Part shown: positions 44,240-55,000 of the stretch, piece by piece | Position numbering within the stretch: the first letter of the stretch is position 1 | Layout: each line of letters starts with the position of its first letter | Made by a program: the position numbers and the translations under genes | Assembly (NCBI GenBank): GCA_017849555.1 | Contig: JAFIGU010000003.1 | Coordinates: forward strand, 1-64,000 | DNA from: Sphingomonas sp. | Lineage (GTDB): Bacteria > Pseudomonadota > Alphaproteobacteria > Sphingomonadales > Sphingomonadaceae | Length of the DNA stretch: 64,000 bases | Direction of reading: 5' to 3' | The notes under the pieces: model-generated | Database searches by the model: none | Told to the model about the DNA's origin: nothing | What the model saw: only the letters and a program-made list of their open reading frames with translations

Positions 44240-45655
44240 TCAGTCGTCAATGCGATACGCGCGGCGCACGAGCCCGCTGGTCAGCTCCTGCGCCAGTTCG
44301 GCGGCTTCCCAATCCGCCAGCCGATGCTCGGCGACGAGCCGCGCGAGAAAGGCGCAATCCACCCGCCGCGCGACATCGTGCCGCGCCGGGATCGAGAGGA
44401 AGGCGCGGGTATCGTCGTTGAACCCGACGGTGTTGTAGAAACCGGCGGTCTCGGTGGTCATCTCGCGGAAGCGGCGCATCCCCTCGGGGCTGTCGTGGAA
44501 CCACCACGCCGGGCCGAGCTTGAGGCACGGATAATGGCCCGCGAGCGGCGCAAGCTCACGCGCATAGGTGCTTTCGTCGAGCGTGAAGAGGATGATCGTC
44601 AGATCGCGTTCGTTGCCCACCACGTCGAGCAGCGGGCGCAGCGCGTGGACATAATCGGTGCGCGTCGGGATATCCGCGCCCTTGTCGCGGCCGTGGCTGG
44701 CGAACAGCCCGGCATTGTGGTTGCGACAGGATCCGGGGTGGATCTGCATCACCATCCCGTCGTCGACGCTCATCTTCGCCATTTCCGTAAGCATCTGCGC
44801 GCGGAACAGCTCGGCATCGGCCTTGCTCCACCCGCCGCCGACGACCCGCGCGAACAGCGCCTCGCATTCGCGATCCGAGAGATTGGCGGTCGCCGCGGTC
44901 GGATGGCCGTGGTCGGTCGCGGTCGCCCCGGCGGCGCGGAAATCGGCGCGGCGGCGGCGGTGCGCGGCGAGATAGCCCTTCCAGCCGTAGACATCCTCGC
45001 CGGTCAGCTCGGCGAAACGCGCCATCGCCGGCGCAAAGGCCTCATGCTCGACATCGATCACCCCGTCGGGGCGATAGGTGGTGACGACGCGCCCGTTCCA
45101 CCCCGAGGCGCGGATCGCATGATGCGCGTCGAGGCTGTCGTGCGCGCCTTCGGTGGTGGCGAGGAAGTCGATACGGAAACGATCGAACAGCGCGCGCGGG
45201 CGGAAGGCGTCGTCGGCGAGCTTTTCGCCGATCGTATCGAAATAGGCATCGGCGCTGGCGGCATCGAGCGCGACCTCGAACCCGAACACCTTGGCGAACA
45301 CATGATCGAGCCACAAGCGTGAAGGTGTGCCGCGAAACAGATGATAATGGCCCGCGAAGAGCCGCCACGCCGCGCGCGGATCGGTCGCCGGCACGCCGTT
45401 GCGATCGGGCACGCCAAGCGCGTCGAGCGACACACCCTGGCTGTAGAGCATGCGATAGAGATAATGATCGGGGGCGAGCAGCAGGCTCGTCGCGTCGGTC
45501 CACGGCGCGTCGTCCGCGAACCAGCGCGGATCGGTGTGGCCGTGCGGGCTGGCGATCGGCGTATCCGCGATCGTGGCGTAGAGCGCCCGCGCGATATCGC
45601 GCGTTACGGCGTCGGCCGGAAACAGCCGGTCCGGGTGCAGCGCCAGCGCTTTCAC
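44240..45655 (-). CDS. uxaC: Glucuronate/galacturonate isomerase (uronate isomerase)
   Basis: A 471-aa uronate isomerase of the amidohydrolase superfamily, with metal motif [11 protein letters not shown] (His38, His40), [12 protein letters not shown] and the C-terminal [16 protein letters not shown]. It converts D-glucuronate to fructuronate and D-galacturonate to tagaturonate. GTG 45655 has AGGAGG 6 bp upstream and is preferred over ATG 45673. It is the first gene of a five-gene operon and has an operator at 45687-45700. Confidence 0.93.
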   Translation of the reverse strand: MKALALHPDRLFPADAVTRDIARALYATIADTPIASPHGHTDPRWFADDAPWTDATSLLLAPDHYLYRMLYSQGVSLDALGVPDRNGVPATDPRAAWRLFAGHYHLFRGTPSRLWLDHVFAKVFGFEVALDAASADAYFDTIGEKLADDAFRPRALFDRFRIDFLATTEGAHDSLDAHHAIRASGWNGRVVTTYRPDGVIDVEHEAFAPAMARFAELTGEDVYGWKGYLAAHRRRRADFRAAGATATDHGHPTAATANLSDRECEALFARVVGGGWSKADAELFRAQMLTEMAKMSVDDGMVMQIHPGSCRNHNAGLFASHGRDKGADIPTRTDYVHALRPLLDVVGNERDLTIILFTLDESTYARELAPLAGHYPCLKLGPAWWFHDSPEGMRRFREMTTETAGFYNTVGFNDDTRAFLSIPARHDVARRVDCAFLARLVAEHRLADWEAAELAQELTSGLVRRAYRIDD

Positions 45656-45686
45656 GATCGTCCTCCTCTCCACTTGCGGTTCGCAC

Positions 45687-45700
45687 GGTAACCGGTGTCA
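45687..45700. promoter_or_regulatory. Operator palindrome, uronate regulon, site 3
   Basis: GGTAACCGGTGTCA, 32 bp upstream of the uxaC start; identical to site 2. A partial family 1 hairpin repeat follows near 45759 (CCGCGAAGACGGGAGC). Confidence 0.7.
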
Positions 45701-45839
45701 GATCGATGTGCAACCATTGTTCCGCCGTCCTCGTTCATGTGTTCGCAGCAAAATCCATGTCCCCGCGAAGACGGGAGCGCATTAAGGTTTCGCGGGCCGA
45801 GCCCCGAGCGCACAGGCCGCGCGCATTCGGAGAAGCCCG

Positions 45840-46868
45840 CTACCGCGCCGGCGCCGCGACCGAGCCGCGGCGGATCAACGTCGAAAGGAACAGCGACGGC
45901 TCCTCCACCCCCACTTCCTCCTCCTCGGCGCCCGCGATCAGCTTGAGCGCCGCCGAGCGCGCCATCGAGGCGATCGGCCAGCGCACCGTGGTCAGCGGTG
46001 GCCAGACATGCGCCGCGATCGGCGTATCGTCGAACCCGATGATCGACAAGTCGCGCGGAATCTCCAGCCCGCGTTGCCGCGCGGCGTGGATCACCCCCGC
46101 CGCCATTTCGTCGTTCGAGGAGAAGATCGCGGTCGGACGCGGCACCAGATCGAGCAGCCGCTCCGCCGCGACCAGCCCCGATTCGAAGGTATAATTGCCG
46201 TCCGCGATCAGCGAGCGCGGCAAGGCGATGCCCGCCGCGCCCAGCGCATCCTCGAATCCCAGCCGGCGCTCGCGCGCCGAGCGGAAGCCGTGCGGCCCGG
46301 CGACCAGTCCGATCCGCTCATGCCCCTGTTCGACCAGATATTCGACCGCGATGCGCACCGCCTCGCGATCGTTCGAGGCGACCATATGCGCGGCATCATC
46401 GAGCTGTGCCGATCCCATGCGGACATAGCGACAGCCGATATCGTCGCACAATTTCGCCACCATATCGTTCTCGCTGACCGGCGGCATCAGCAGCACGCCG
46501 AACAGGCGCTGGCGCTCGAGGAAGTGGCGCAGATCGTCTAGCATCGTCGCCGCGCCGCGATCGACCGGGCGCACCACCATCTCGAATTCGGTGCCGTGCA
46601 GCGCCTCCAGCATCCCCTGCTGGACGTTCATCACCGTCTGCGCATTAGGATTGTCATGCACCAGCCCGATCAGGAAGTTGCGGCGCAATGCCAGCGCGCG
46701 CGCCTGCGGATTGGGGATGTAGCCGAGATCGGCGATCACCTCCTCGACCCGCTTGCGCGTCTCCCCGTTGAGCAAGGGCGAGTGATTGATCACGCGGCTC
46801 ACGGTTTTCTTGGAGACGCCCGCGATACGGGCAACGTCGTTGATCGTCGGCTGGCCGGTTTTCTGCAT
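45840..46868 (-). CDS. LacI-family regulator of the uronate regulon
   Basis: A 342-aa LacI/GalR regulator with helix-turn-helix TINDVARIAGVSKKTVSRVIN (residues 8-28), hinge NPQARALA, and sensor motifs SNDEMAAGVIHAARQ and IIGFDDTPIAAHVWPPLTT. It is divergent from uxaA, with one operator in between, and the motif's five copies surround it. It is likely to repress all uronate operons and to respond to a pathway intermediate such as 2-keto-3-deoxygluconate. Confidence 0.88.
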   Translation of the reverse strand: MQKTGQPTINDVARIAGVSKKTVSRVINHSPLLNGETRKRVEEVIADLGYIPNPQARALALRRNFLIGLVHDNPNAQTVMNVQQGMLEALHGTEFEMVVRPVDRGAATMLDDLRHFLERQRLFGVLLMPPVSENDMVAKLCDDIGCRYVRMGSAQLDDAAHMVASNDREAVRIAVEYLVEQGHERIGLVAGPHGFRSARERRLGFEDALGAAGIALPRSLIADGNYTFESGLVAAERLLDLVPRPTAIFSSNDEMAAGVIHAARQRGLEIPRDLSIIGFDDTPIAAHVWPPLTTVRWPIASMARSAALKLIAGAEEEEVGVEEPSLFLSTLIRRGSVAAPAR

Positions 46869-46935
46869 CGCGACAGTGATAGATTGCTCCCGACTTTATC
46901 GCCAGTCTTGCAAGCATAGCGCATCCGGTTATAGC

Positions 46936-46949
46936 TGACACCGGTTTCC
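46936..46949. promoter_or_regulatory. Operator palindrome, uronate regulon, site 4
   Basis: TGACACCGGTTTCC between the divergent lacI and uxaA genes, about 20 bp before the uxaA start. Confidence 0.7.
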
Positions 46950-46967
46950 AAAACGGCTTTCGACGAC

Positions 46968-48434
46968 ATGAGAAGCGCGATCAAGGTTGCGGCATCGGAT
47001 ATGGTGGCGACACTGCTGCACGATGCGGTGGCAGGAGAGACGATCGAAGGCGTGGCGCTGCGCGAGGATATCGCGCGCGGGCACAAGGTCGCGCTGCGCG
47101 ATATCGCCGCCGGCGAGCGGATCGTGAAATACGGCCGCGCGATCGGTCACGCGACGCAGGCAATCGCCGCGGGCGCGCATGTCCACACGCATAATTGCGC
47201 CACCGATCTCTCGGCGACGCTCGACTATCGTTACATGCCGCACGCCGCCGTGATGCCCGATACGCCGTCCGCCGGGCGTTTCGCGGGCTATCGCCGCGCC
47301 GACGGGCGGGTGGCGACCCGCAACGAAATCTGGGTATTGCCGACCGTCGGCTGCGTCGCGCGCACCGCGCAGCGGATCGCCGCCCAGGCCGCCGCACTGG
47401 TCGGCGATGCGGTCGACGGGGTTCACGCCTTCGCGCATCCGCACGGCTGCTCGCAGCTCGGCGACGATCTCGGCGGCACCCGCGCGATCCTTGCCGGGCT
47501 GGCGCAGCACCCCAATGCCGGCGGGGTGCTGATCGTCGGGTTGGGGTGCGAGGAGAATCAGATCGCCGACCTGCTCGACGCAATTCCCCCCGCGCGACGC
47601 GGCCATATCCGCACGCTTGCCGCGCAGATGAGCGAGAATGAAGTCGCCGAGGGCGTCACGCTGGTCGCCGAACTGGCGGAGGCGGCGCGCGCCACGCGCG
47701 AGGATTGCGCGCTTGCCGATCTGGTGATCGGGGTGAAATGCGGCGGGTCGGACGGATTGTCGGGGCTCACCGCCAATCCGCTGGTCGGGCACATCAGCGA
47801 CCGCATCGTCGCGGCCGGCGGGCGGGTGGTGTTCACCGAAATCCCGGAGATGTTCGGCGCCGAACAGGCGCTGATGGATCGCGCGATCGATGCCGAGGTG
47901 TTCGATCGCATCGTCGCGACGGTCAACGGGTTCAAACGCTATTTCCTCGATCACGGCGCGCCGGTGTCGGAAAACCCCTCTCCCGGCAATATCGCCGGCG
48001 GGATCACCACGCTGGAGGAAAAGTCGCTCGGCGCGGTGCAGAAGGCCGGCCACGCCGCAATCGTCGACGTGATCGATTATGGCGCCGCGGTGCGCGCGCC
48101 GGGGCTGACGATGCTCGACGCGCCGGGCAATGATGCGATCTCCTCGACCGCGTTGGCGGCGGCGGGGGCGAGCGTGATCCTGTTCACCACCGGGCGCGGC
48201 ACCCCACTGGGCTTTCCGGTGCCGACGCTCAAGATCGCCTCCAATAGCACACTCGCAATGCGCAAGCCCGACTGGATCGATTTCGACGCCGGCCGCGTGT
48301 TGACCGAGGGAAGCGATGCCGCCGAAGCGGCGCTATGCAATATATTGCTCGCGACGGCGTCCGGCCAGGAGACCGCGGCGGAGCGCAACGACGAGCGAGA
48401 GATCGCGATCTGGAAACGGGGGGTAACGCTGTGA
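46968..48434 (+). CDS. uxaA: Altronate dehydratase
   Basis: A 488-aa protein with N-terminal SAF domain (residues about 12-85) and C-terminal UxaA/GarD domain (TRNEIWVLPTVGCVARTAQ, HPHGCSQLGDD, GVKCGGSDGLSGLTANPLVG, TTGRGTPLGFPVPTLKI). It dehydrates D-altronate to 2-keto-3-deoxygluconate. Its stop overlaps the next reductase gene as GTGA. It is divergent from the lacI gene. Confidence 0.9.
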   Translation: MRSAIKVAASDMVATLLHDAVAGETIEGVALREDIARGHKVALRDIAAGERIVKYGRAIGHATQAIAAGAHVHTHNCATDLSATLDYRYMPHAAVMPDTPSAGRFAGYRRADGRVATRNEIWVLPTVGCVARTAQRIAAQAAALVGDAVDGVHAFAHPHGCSQLGDDLGGTRAILAGLAQHPNAGGVLIVGLGCEENQIADLLDAIPPARRGHIRTLAAQMSENEVAEGVTLVAELAEAARATREDCALADLVIGVKCGGSDGLSGLTANPLVGHISDRIVAAGGRVVFTEIPEMFGAEQALMDRAIDAEVFDRIVATVNGFKRYFLDHGAPVSENPSPGNIAGGITTLEEKSLGAVQKAGHAAIVDVIDYGAAVRAPGLTMLDAPGNDAISSTALAAAGASVILFTTGRGTPLGFPVPTLKIASNSTLAMRKPDWIDFDAGRVLTEGSDAAEAALCNILLATASGQETAAERNDEREIAIWKRGVTL

Positions 48435-49852
48435 GACTGTCTCGCGCAACGTTGAGCGCGATCCCCGGCGCGATCCGTGCACCGCGCCATCGCGCCGCGC
48501 CGAGCATCGGCGTGGTCCATTTCGGCCCGGGCGCATTCCATCGCGCGCATCAAGCGAGCTATATCGACGACCTGCTCGATCACGATCCGCGCTGGGGGAT
48601 CGCCGGCGTGTCGCTGCGCAGCTCGGGCACGATCGAGGCATTGGCGGCGCAGGACGGGCTGTACACCGTCGCGGTGCGCGATGCTCAGCCCGCGCTGCGC
48701 ATCATCGGCGCGCACCAGCGCTTCCTCGGCCCGCAGCAGGCCGCGGAGACCGCCGCGCTGCTCGCCGATCCGGGAGTGCGGCTGGTCACCGCCACCGTCA
48801 CCGAAAAGGGCTATTGCCTCGCGGCCGACGGGACGCTCGATCTCGATCACCCCGATATCGCGCACGATCTTCGCGCCGCGCAGCCACGCAGCGTGATCGG
48901 CTGGATCGTCGCCGGGCTTGCCGCGCGGCGCGACGCGGGCGCCGCGCCCTTCGTGCCGATGCCGTGCGACAATCTCGCCGCCAATGGGGTGAAGCTGAAA
49001 GCCGCGCTCGTCGCCTTCGCGCGCCGGCGCGATCCCCGGCTGGCCGACTGGATCGACGGAGAAGTCGCCGTCCCCTCGACGATGGTCGATTCGATCACCC
49101 CGGCGAGCGACCCGCAATTGCTCGCCGATGTCGCCGAGACTCTGGGACTGACCGACATGGCGCCGGTCCAGCGCGAATTCTTCGTGCAATGGGTGATCGA
49201 GGATATCGGCGATCCTGCGCTCGCCGCCTTGGGGCAGGTAGGCGCGATCCTGACCGATGATGTCGCGGCTTATGAGCGCGCCAAGCTGCGCATCCTCAAC
49301 GGCGCGCATTCGACCCTCGCCTATCTCGGGCTGTTGCGCGGCCATGCGACGGTGTTCGAAGCGATAAGCGATCCCGCGCTGAACACGTTCGTCGAACGGA
49401 TGATCGCCGAGGATATCGTGCCGACGATCGATCCGGTGCCGGGGATGGACCTGCCCGGCTATGCCGCGAGCGTGCTGACGCGCTTCCGCAACCCGGTGAT
49501 CGCGCACCGGCTGGAGCAGATCGCGCAGGACGGGTCGCAGAAAATCCCCTATCGGCTCGGCGATACGCTGGCCGAGGCGCTGCGCCGGGGGCGCAAGCCG
49601 CGGCATGTCGTCCGCGCGATCGCCGGCTGGCTGGCGTTCGTGATCGAGCGCATCCGTGATGACACCGGGATCATCGATCCTGCCGCCACGGCCTTGGCAG
49701 AGCTCGTCCAAGGCGCCGACGTCAGCACGGCAGCCGATCGCATCCTTTCGTCAATAAATCTCTATATTACAGGTAATTATGACGATCATTTTGCAATAAT
49801 CGACGCCGTTCGGCTGATCCTCGACCGCCGATGGGACGATATTCTGCGCTGA
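48431..49852 (+). CDS. Mannitol dehydrogenase/fructuronate reductase-family protein (UxuB-type)
   Basis: A 473-aa long-chain polyol dehydrogenase: NAD motif VVHFGPGAFHRAHQA, catalytic region TPASDPQ-NGAHSTLAYLG, with Lys in RAKLRILNGAHS. It reduces a keto-uronate with NADH. The N-terminus is of the UxuB/mannitol dehydrogenase type, not of the E. coli UxaB type, yet it is coupled to altronate dehydratase. It may therefore act as tagaturonate reductase, fructuronate reductase, or both. GTG 48431 is chosen for the coupling. Confidence 0.85.
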   Translation: MRLSRATLSAIPGAIRAPRHRAAPSIGVVHFGPGAFHRAHQASYIDDLLDHDPRWGIAGVSLRSSGTIEALAAQDGLYTVAVRDAQPALRIIGAHQRFLGPQQAAETAALLADPGVRLVTATVTEKGYCLAADGTLDLDHPDIAHDLRAAQPRSVIGWIVAGLAARRDAGAAPFVPMPCDNLAANGVKLKAALVAFARRRDPRLADWIDGEVAVPSTMVDSITPASDPQLLADVAETLGLTDMAPVQREFFVQWVIEDIGDPALAALGQVGAILTDDVAAYERAKLRILNGAHSTLAYLGLLRGHATVFEAISDPALNTFVERMIAEDIVPTIDPVPGMDLPGYAASVLTRFRNPVIAHRLEQIAQDGSQKIPYRLGDTLAEALRRGRKPRHVVRAIAGWLAFVIERIRDDTGIIDPAATALAELVQGADVSTAADRILSSINLYITGNYDDHFAIIDAVRLILDRRWDDILR

Positions 49853-49876
49853 TCGATCGCCACAGGCACTTGCAAT

Positions 49877-49890
49877 TGACACCGGTTTCC
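49877..49890. promoter_or_regulatory. Operator palindrome, uronate regulon, site 5
   Basis: TGACACCGGTTTCC, 38 bp upstream of the hydratase start. It would control the plus-strand genes from 49928 onwards separately from uxaA. Confidence 0.7.
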
Positions 49891-49927
49891 AATAACCCGA
49901 TTGCACCGCCGAGGGAGAGGGAAAAGG

Positions 49928-50713
49928 GTGACGTCAGACAGCCAGACTCCGCATATCGCGCGCGCCTTCGTCGAGGCACGGCGTGCGGCGACCCCGCTTC
50001 CCGACTTTCCCGGTGCGATCCCCGCCACGCTCGACGCGGCCTATGCGATCCAGAATGTCGCGATCGAGCTGGCCGGCCAGCGGGTCGTCGGCTGGAAGGT
50101 CGGACGGATCAACCCGCCGGTCGAGGGCGTCGATCGGCTGGCCGGACCGATCTTCGCGCAGCAGGTGTTCGCCGCCGCCGCCACGCCGCCGGCGATGCCG
50201 ATCTACGCCGGCGGGTTCGGCGCGGCCGAGGCCGAATTCCTGCTCCGCATCGGCACCGCGCCGGCGGAAGGACAAAAAGATTTCACCCCCGATGAGGTGC
50301 ACGCGTTGATCGACGCGGTGCATATCGGGATCGAGATCGCGAGTTCGCCCTTCCCCGGCATCAACGATCTCGGCCCGACCGTCACCATCGCCGATTTCGG
50401 CAACAACAACGGCCTGGTGATCGGCGCGGCGATCGACAGCTGGCGCGCGGTGGATTTCAACCACTGGCCGGTGGCGCTGCGCGTCAACGGCGAGGTACGT
50501 GGTGAGGGCATCGCCGCCGATATGCTCGACGGCCCGATCGGCGCGGCGCGCTTCCTGTTCCGCCACGCCGCCGCGCGCGGGATCAAGCTCTCGCCGGGCG
50601 ACTGGATCTCGACCGGCGCGGTCACCGGGGTTCATCCGGTGACGGTGGGCGATCGGATCGAGGCGCGCTTTGACGACCGGCTTTCGGTAAGCTGCACGAT
50701 CGAGGCACAGTAA
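49928..50713 (+). CDS. 2-keto-4-pentenoate hydratase/FAH-fold protein
   Basis: A 261-aa FAH-superfamily hydratase (MhpD/CatJ-like): VVGWKVGRINPPVEG, metal motif AEAEFLLRI, IGIEIASSPFPGIND and GDWISTGAVTGVHPV. These enzymes hydrate or tautomerise 2-keto acids. GTG 49928 follows GGGAGAGGGAAAAGG. Placement under a uronate-regulon operator suggests a keto-acid step, for example processing a 2-keto-3-deoxy acid, not an aromatic pathway. Confidence 0.8.
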   Translation: MTSDSQTPHIARAFVEARRAATPLPDFPGAIPATLDAAYAIQNVAIELAGQRVVGWKVGRINPPVEGVDRLAGPIFAQQVFAAAATPPAMPIYAGGFGAAEAEFLLRIGTAPAEGQKDFTPDEVHALIDAVHIGIEIASSPFPGINDLGPTVTIADFGNNNGLVIGAAIDSWRAVDFNHWPVALRVNGEVRGEGIAADMLDGPIGAARFLFRHAAARGIKLSPGDWISTGAVTGVHPVTVGDRIEARFDDRLSVSCTIEAQ

Positions 50714-50775
50714 ACGCGCGATGGCATGACGCGGCCCGGTTAAAGAGGCTGCGCAGCCGGTGGTGAGGAGAGGAT

Positions 50776-52044
50776 ATGGAAACGCCGACCGTCCAGCCCG
50801 CCGTGGGCCGCTATCGCTGGGTGATCTGCGCGCTGCTGTTCGCCGCGACCGCGATCAATTATGTCGATCGCCAGATGATCGGCGTGCTCAAGCCGACGAT
50901 CTCGGCCGAGCTCGGCTGGTCCGAAATGACCTATGCCGACATCATCTTCTGGTTCCAGGCGGCCTATGCGATCGGCTATATCAGCTTCGGCCGCATCGTC
51001 GATCTGGTCGGCGCGCGGATCGGCTATTCGATCGCCTTCGTGATCTGGACGATCGGGCACACATTGTGCGGCTTCGTCCATTCGGCGTTCCAATTCTCCG
51101 CCGCGCGCTTCATCCTCGGCATCGGCGAGAGCGGCAACTTCCCCGCCGGGCTCAAGGCGGTGAGCGAGTGGTTCCCTGCGCGCGAGCGAGCGCTGGCGAC
51201 GGGGATCTTCAACGCCGGCGCCAATGTTGGCGCGATCGTGACCCCGCTGATCGTCCCGATGATCACGATCGCCTTCGGCTGGCGGATGGCGTTCATCGTC
51301 ACCGGCGCGGCGAGCCTCGTCTGGCTCGTCGCGTGGATCGCGCTTTATCGCCGGCCGCGCGAAAGCACCCGCGTCTCGGCCGGGGAGCTGGCCTATATCG
51401 AGAGCGACCCTGCGGATTCGACCCGCAGGATCGGCTGGCTCAAGCTGCTCGGCTATCGCGAGACCTGGGCCTATGCGCTGGGCAAGTTCCTGATCGATCC
51501 GGTCTGGTGGCTGTTCCTCTTCTGGACCCCCGATTTCCTCGCCAAGACCTATCATCTCGATCTGGTCAGCTTCGGCCCACCTTTGGTGGTGATCTATCTG
51601 ATTTCCGATCTCGGCAGCGTCGCCGGCGGCTGGTCGTCGTCGCGGCTGATGAAGCGCGGGATGAGCGCCAATGCCGCGCGCAAGCTGACGATGCTGGCCT
51701 GTGCGATCCTGGTGACGCCGATCTTCTTCGCGCAATATGTCTCGCATCTGTGGCTCGCGGTGGCGATCGTCGGGCTGGCGACCGCGGCGCATCAGGCCTT
51801 CTCCGCCAATCTCTACACGATCCCGTCGGACATGTTCCCGCGCGCGGCGGTGGGATCGGTGGTCGGGATCGGCGGGATGGTCGGCGCGATCGGGGGGATG
51901 ATGATGGCCAAATTCACCGGCTATATCCTCCAGACCACCGGCAGCTATGCGGCGATCTTCGCGGTGGCGGGGAGCGTCTATCTGATCGCGGTCGCTATCG
52001 TGCACCTGCTCAGCCCGCGGCTGGCGCGTGTCGATACGCTCTGA
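50776..52044 (+). CDS. MFS transporter, anion:cation symporter family (hexuronate ExuT-like)
   Basis: A 422-aa MFS protein of the ACS family: AINYVDRQMIGVLKPTISAELG at helix 1, FILGIGESGNFPAGLKAVSEWFPARERALATGIFN (the family signature), and 12 helices. It imports hexuronates or related anions such as galacturonate. It follows the hydratase gene by 62 bp and precedes the LamG gene by 12 bp. Confidence 0.88.
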   Translation: METPTVQPAVGRYRWVICALLFAATAINYVDRQMIGVLKPTISAELGWSEMTYADIIFWFQAAYAIGYISFGRIVDLVGARIGYSIAFVIWTIGHTLCGFVHSAFQFSAARFILGIGESGNFPAGLKAVSEWFPARERALATGIFNAGANVGAIVTPLIVPMITIAFGWRMAFIVTGAASLVWLVAWIALYRRPRESTRVSAGELAYIESDPADSTRRIGWLKLLGYRETWAYALGKFLIDPVWWLFLFWTPDFLAKTYHLDLVSFGPPLVVIYLISDLGSVAGGWSSSRLMKRGMSANAARKLTMLACAILVTPIFFAQYVSHLWLAVAIVGLATAAHQAFSANLYTIPSDMFPRAAVGSVVGIGGMVGAIGGMMMAKFTGYILQTTGSYAAIFAVAGSVYLIAVAIVHLLSPRLARVDTL

Positions 52045-52056
52045 CCGGATAGCAGC

Positions 52057-55000
52057 ATGAGGAGGACGAGCCTCTGGGTGCTGGCGGCGGCGCTGGCGGC
52101 GCAGGAGGCCGGCGCGCAGACGCCGGATCAGCCCGGTCTGCTGTTCCGTATGTCGGCCGACCACGATCTGACCGCCGAGATCGCGCATGGCGAGGCCAGG
52201 CCCAATTTTCGCGCGCATGTCGATATCGTCCCCGACGGCGCGATCGGCGGTGCGGCGCGCTGGGCCGACGACGGCTATGTCGCATGGCAGGCGCCGGGCA
52301 ACATGCGCGCCGCGCGCGGCACGTTGAGCTTCTTCTGGCGCGCGCGAACGCCTGTCGGGGAGGTGCCGTTCGTCATCTTCCGTGCCGGTTTCGCCGATCA
52401 CAGCAGCTGGGACATGGCGTTCCTCAGGATCGACTGGAACGGCCACGGCTTCGACGCTTTCGTCACCGACGCCAATCTGTCGCGCATCCGGGTGTCTTGG
52501 CGAATGCCGATCCCGCCCGCGGCGAGCGACTGGAACCATATCGCCTTCGCCTGGGACGAGACCAGGGGAGTGACGCTTTACATCGACGGCCGCGAAGTGG
52601 CGACCAAGGCCGAGGCGGCCGATCTCGATTCCGGGCTCGACCAGTTCGGGCTCGCCGGCCGCGTCACGGCGCCGCATCAGGTGCAGAGCCGCTACAGCTT
52701 CATGCGCGGCTCCGACATCGACGAACTGCGCGTCTATGACCGCGCGCTTTCCCCGGCGAATATCGCGCAACTCGCGGCGAAGCAGGAGCCGGGCGCGCTC
52801 CCCGAGGCGCAGCCGACGGGGGCGTGGCAGGCGTGGCTTCACCGCTACGGCTGGGACAAGACGCTGCCGCCGCTGCTCGACGCCCCGGTGACGCGGGTGC
52901 GCAAGGTCGAATTCGCCGACGCCAAGGATCTGAAGCAATGGATGTTCAAGGGCGTCGACGGCATCGCCGAAACGACCTGGCCGGGGGTCTATAACCGCTC
53001 GCGGCTGCCCGGCCGCGACGATTATTTCGAGCTGCCCGACTGGAACGTCTATGTCGAGGGCGGCAAGCGTTATGACCTGACGATCCCGCCCGGCGACCGC
53101 ATCAATCGCGTCGAGCTGCGCGGTGCGGCCTATGGCGCGCTGACCTGGACTGCAGAGGGCAAGGACGGGGGCAAGGAGAAGCAGCTCGCCTCCCGCCCTA
53201 AAGGCGTCGTGCGCAGCATTAGCGATTTTCCGGCAGTGACCGGCGGCGCGCTCCACTTCACCAATGTGATGCAGGAGCAGCCGATCCAGGAAATATGGGC
53301 CTATGATATCGGCCCCGGCGCCGAGCCGAGCGGCAGCTTCAAGCTCGACTATACGATCCACAGCGCGATGCGCCCCGATCTCGCCGCCCTCTCCGATCTC
53401 AACACCTTCATCGCCGGCCGCTACCCCCCCGAGGAGCGCGCGACCGTGGTGGCGATGCCGACATCGGGGGTGAAGGCCGCGGTGGGCGCCGGCGCGGCGG
53501 GCGGTGCGGGTCGGGCGGCGCGCGCCGAGGGATTGGCGCCGATCGTCCATATCCTGATCCCCGCCAGCCTCGGCGATGCCCCGCCCGATCAGCCGGTCGC
53601 ACGCGCGTTCGATTATGGCTGGCAGAATATCCACGACGGGCTCGACGGCATCGCGATCGACCTGCCCGCGCTCAGGGGCAGCAAGCCGGTCGCGCTCGAT
53701 ATCCGCGTCAAGGACCCATTGTGGCTCGGCCGCGACATGATTGACCTCACGGTAACGGTGAAGCCGGGCGAGAAGCGCACCCTGTGGCTCGATTTGCGTG
53801 ACCGCATCCTACCGCACGACAGTCTCTATCTCTCGATCGCCGCATCCGACCCCGCCTTTTCCGCCGACAGCCTCGACGGCGCGCGCATCCGGCTGGTATT
53901 CAAGCCGCGCGCCGAGGCGCTGAAGGAGCATGTCGCCGATCGCTTCAATCAGGTGCGCGACAATTGGGGTTTTCTGGTCGAGGAGCATACCGCCTCGAAG
54001 CGGATGGCGCTCTATCGCCGGCTGTTCGCCGACATCACCGATCTGCTCCGCGTCGACCCCGACAACCGGCAGGCGCGCAGCTATTGGGCGGATATCAATT
54101 ATCGGCCCGAGAACCTGCCGCCCTTCACCCAGCCCGCGCCGCAGCGCGGCGAGCCGCTCTGGGCGTTCCGCCAACTCGAGGATCTCAAATACGTCCGCCG
54201 TTACGTCTCGTGGTGGATCGACAACCGGCAAGTGCCCTATGGCGATTTCGGCGGCGGGATTTCCGACGATACCGATCTGACCCAACAATGGCCCGGGCTC
54301 GCGCTGATGGGCGTCGAGCCCGACAAGATCAACGCCTCGCTGCGCGCCCTGTCCGACGCGGCATATAAGAACGGCATGATCGTCAATGGGTTGGGCTATA
54401 TCACCACCGACGAATTGCATGCTTATGAGGAAGGGCTGAACTCGGATGCCGAACGGCTCTACCTCAATTGGGGCGAGCCCAAATCGGTCGAGCGGCTGAT
54501 GGCGACGGTCAAGGCGCTGCAGGGCGTGATCCTCACCAACCCCACCGGGCATATGCACTTCGCCTCCAACTGGTACGGCGCGCGCAAAATGTATCGCGAC
54601 CCGGCCTGGGCGTGGCAGAAACCCTATAGCTTCGTGATGATGCACGCGCCGATCCTGATCGGCCTGTACAACGGCAACCCCGCCGCGCGCGGGCTGGTGA
54701 CCGGGGTGATGGACGGCTGGCTCGCCCACGGCAAGCAGGACGCCGGCGGGCATTGGTCCTTCCCCAACGAGATCAACTGGGGCAGCGATAAGGAACAGGC
54801 CGGCGACGGCGGCGGCGTCACGACGCCTTTCCAGAGCGGCTGGGCGGCGTGGCGTTTCACCGGCGATGCCAAATATCTCCGCCCGATGACCGCGCGGATC
54901 GCGCAATCGGGGCCGAGTGTTCTCGCCGAGATCAACGAGAACGCCTTCGCCGCATTGCCCGACGGCGCGGCGCTGCGCGGCGATCTCGCCACAGGCGCAA

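Noticed and set aside
50740..53634. A 964-codon open frame antisense to the MFS and LamG genes
   Set aside because: It is rich in Arg, Asp and His repeats, has no recognisable motif and crosses two well-supported genes and their junction.
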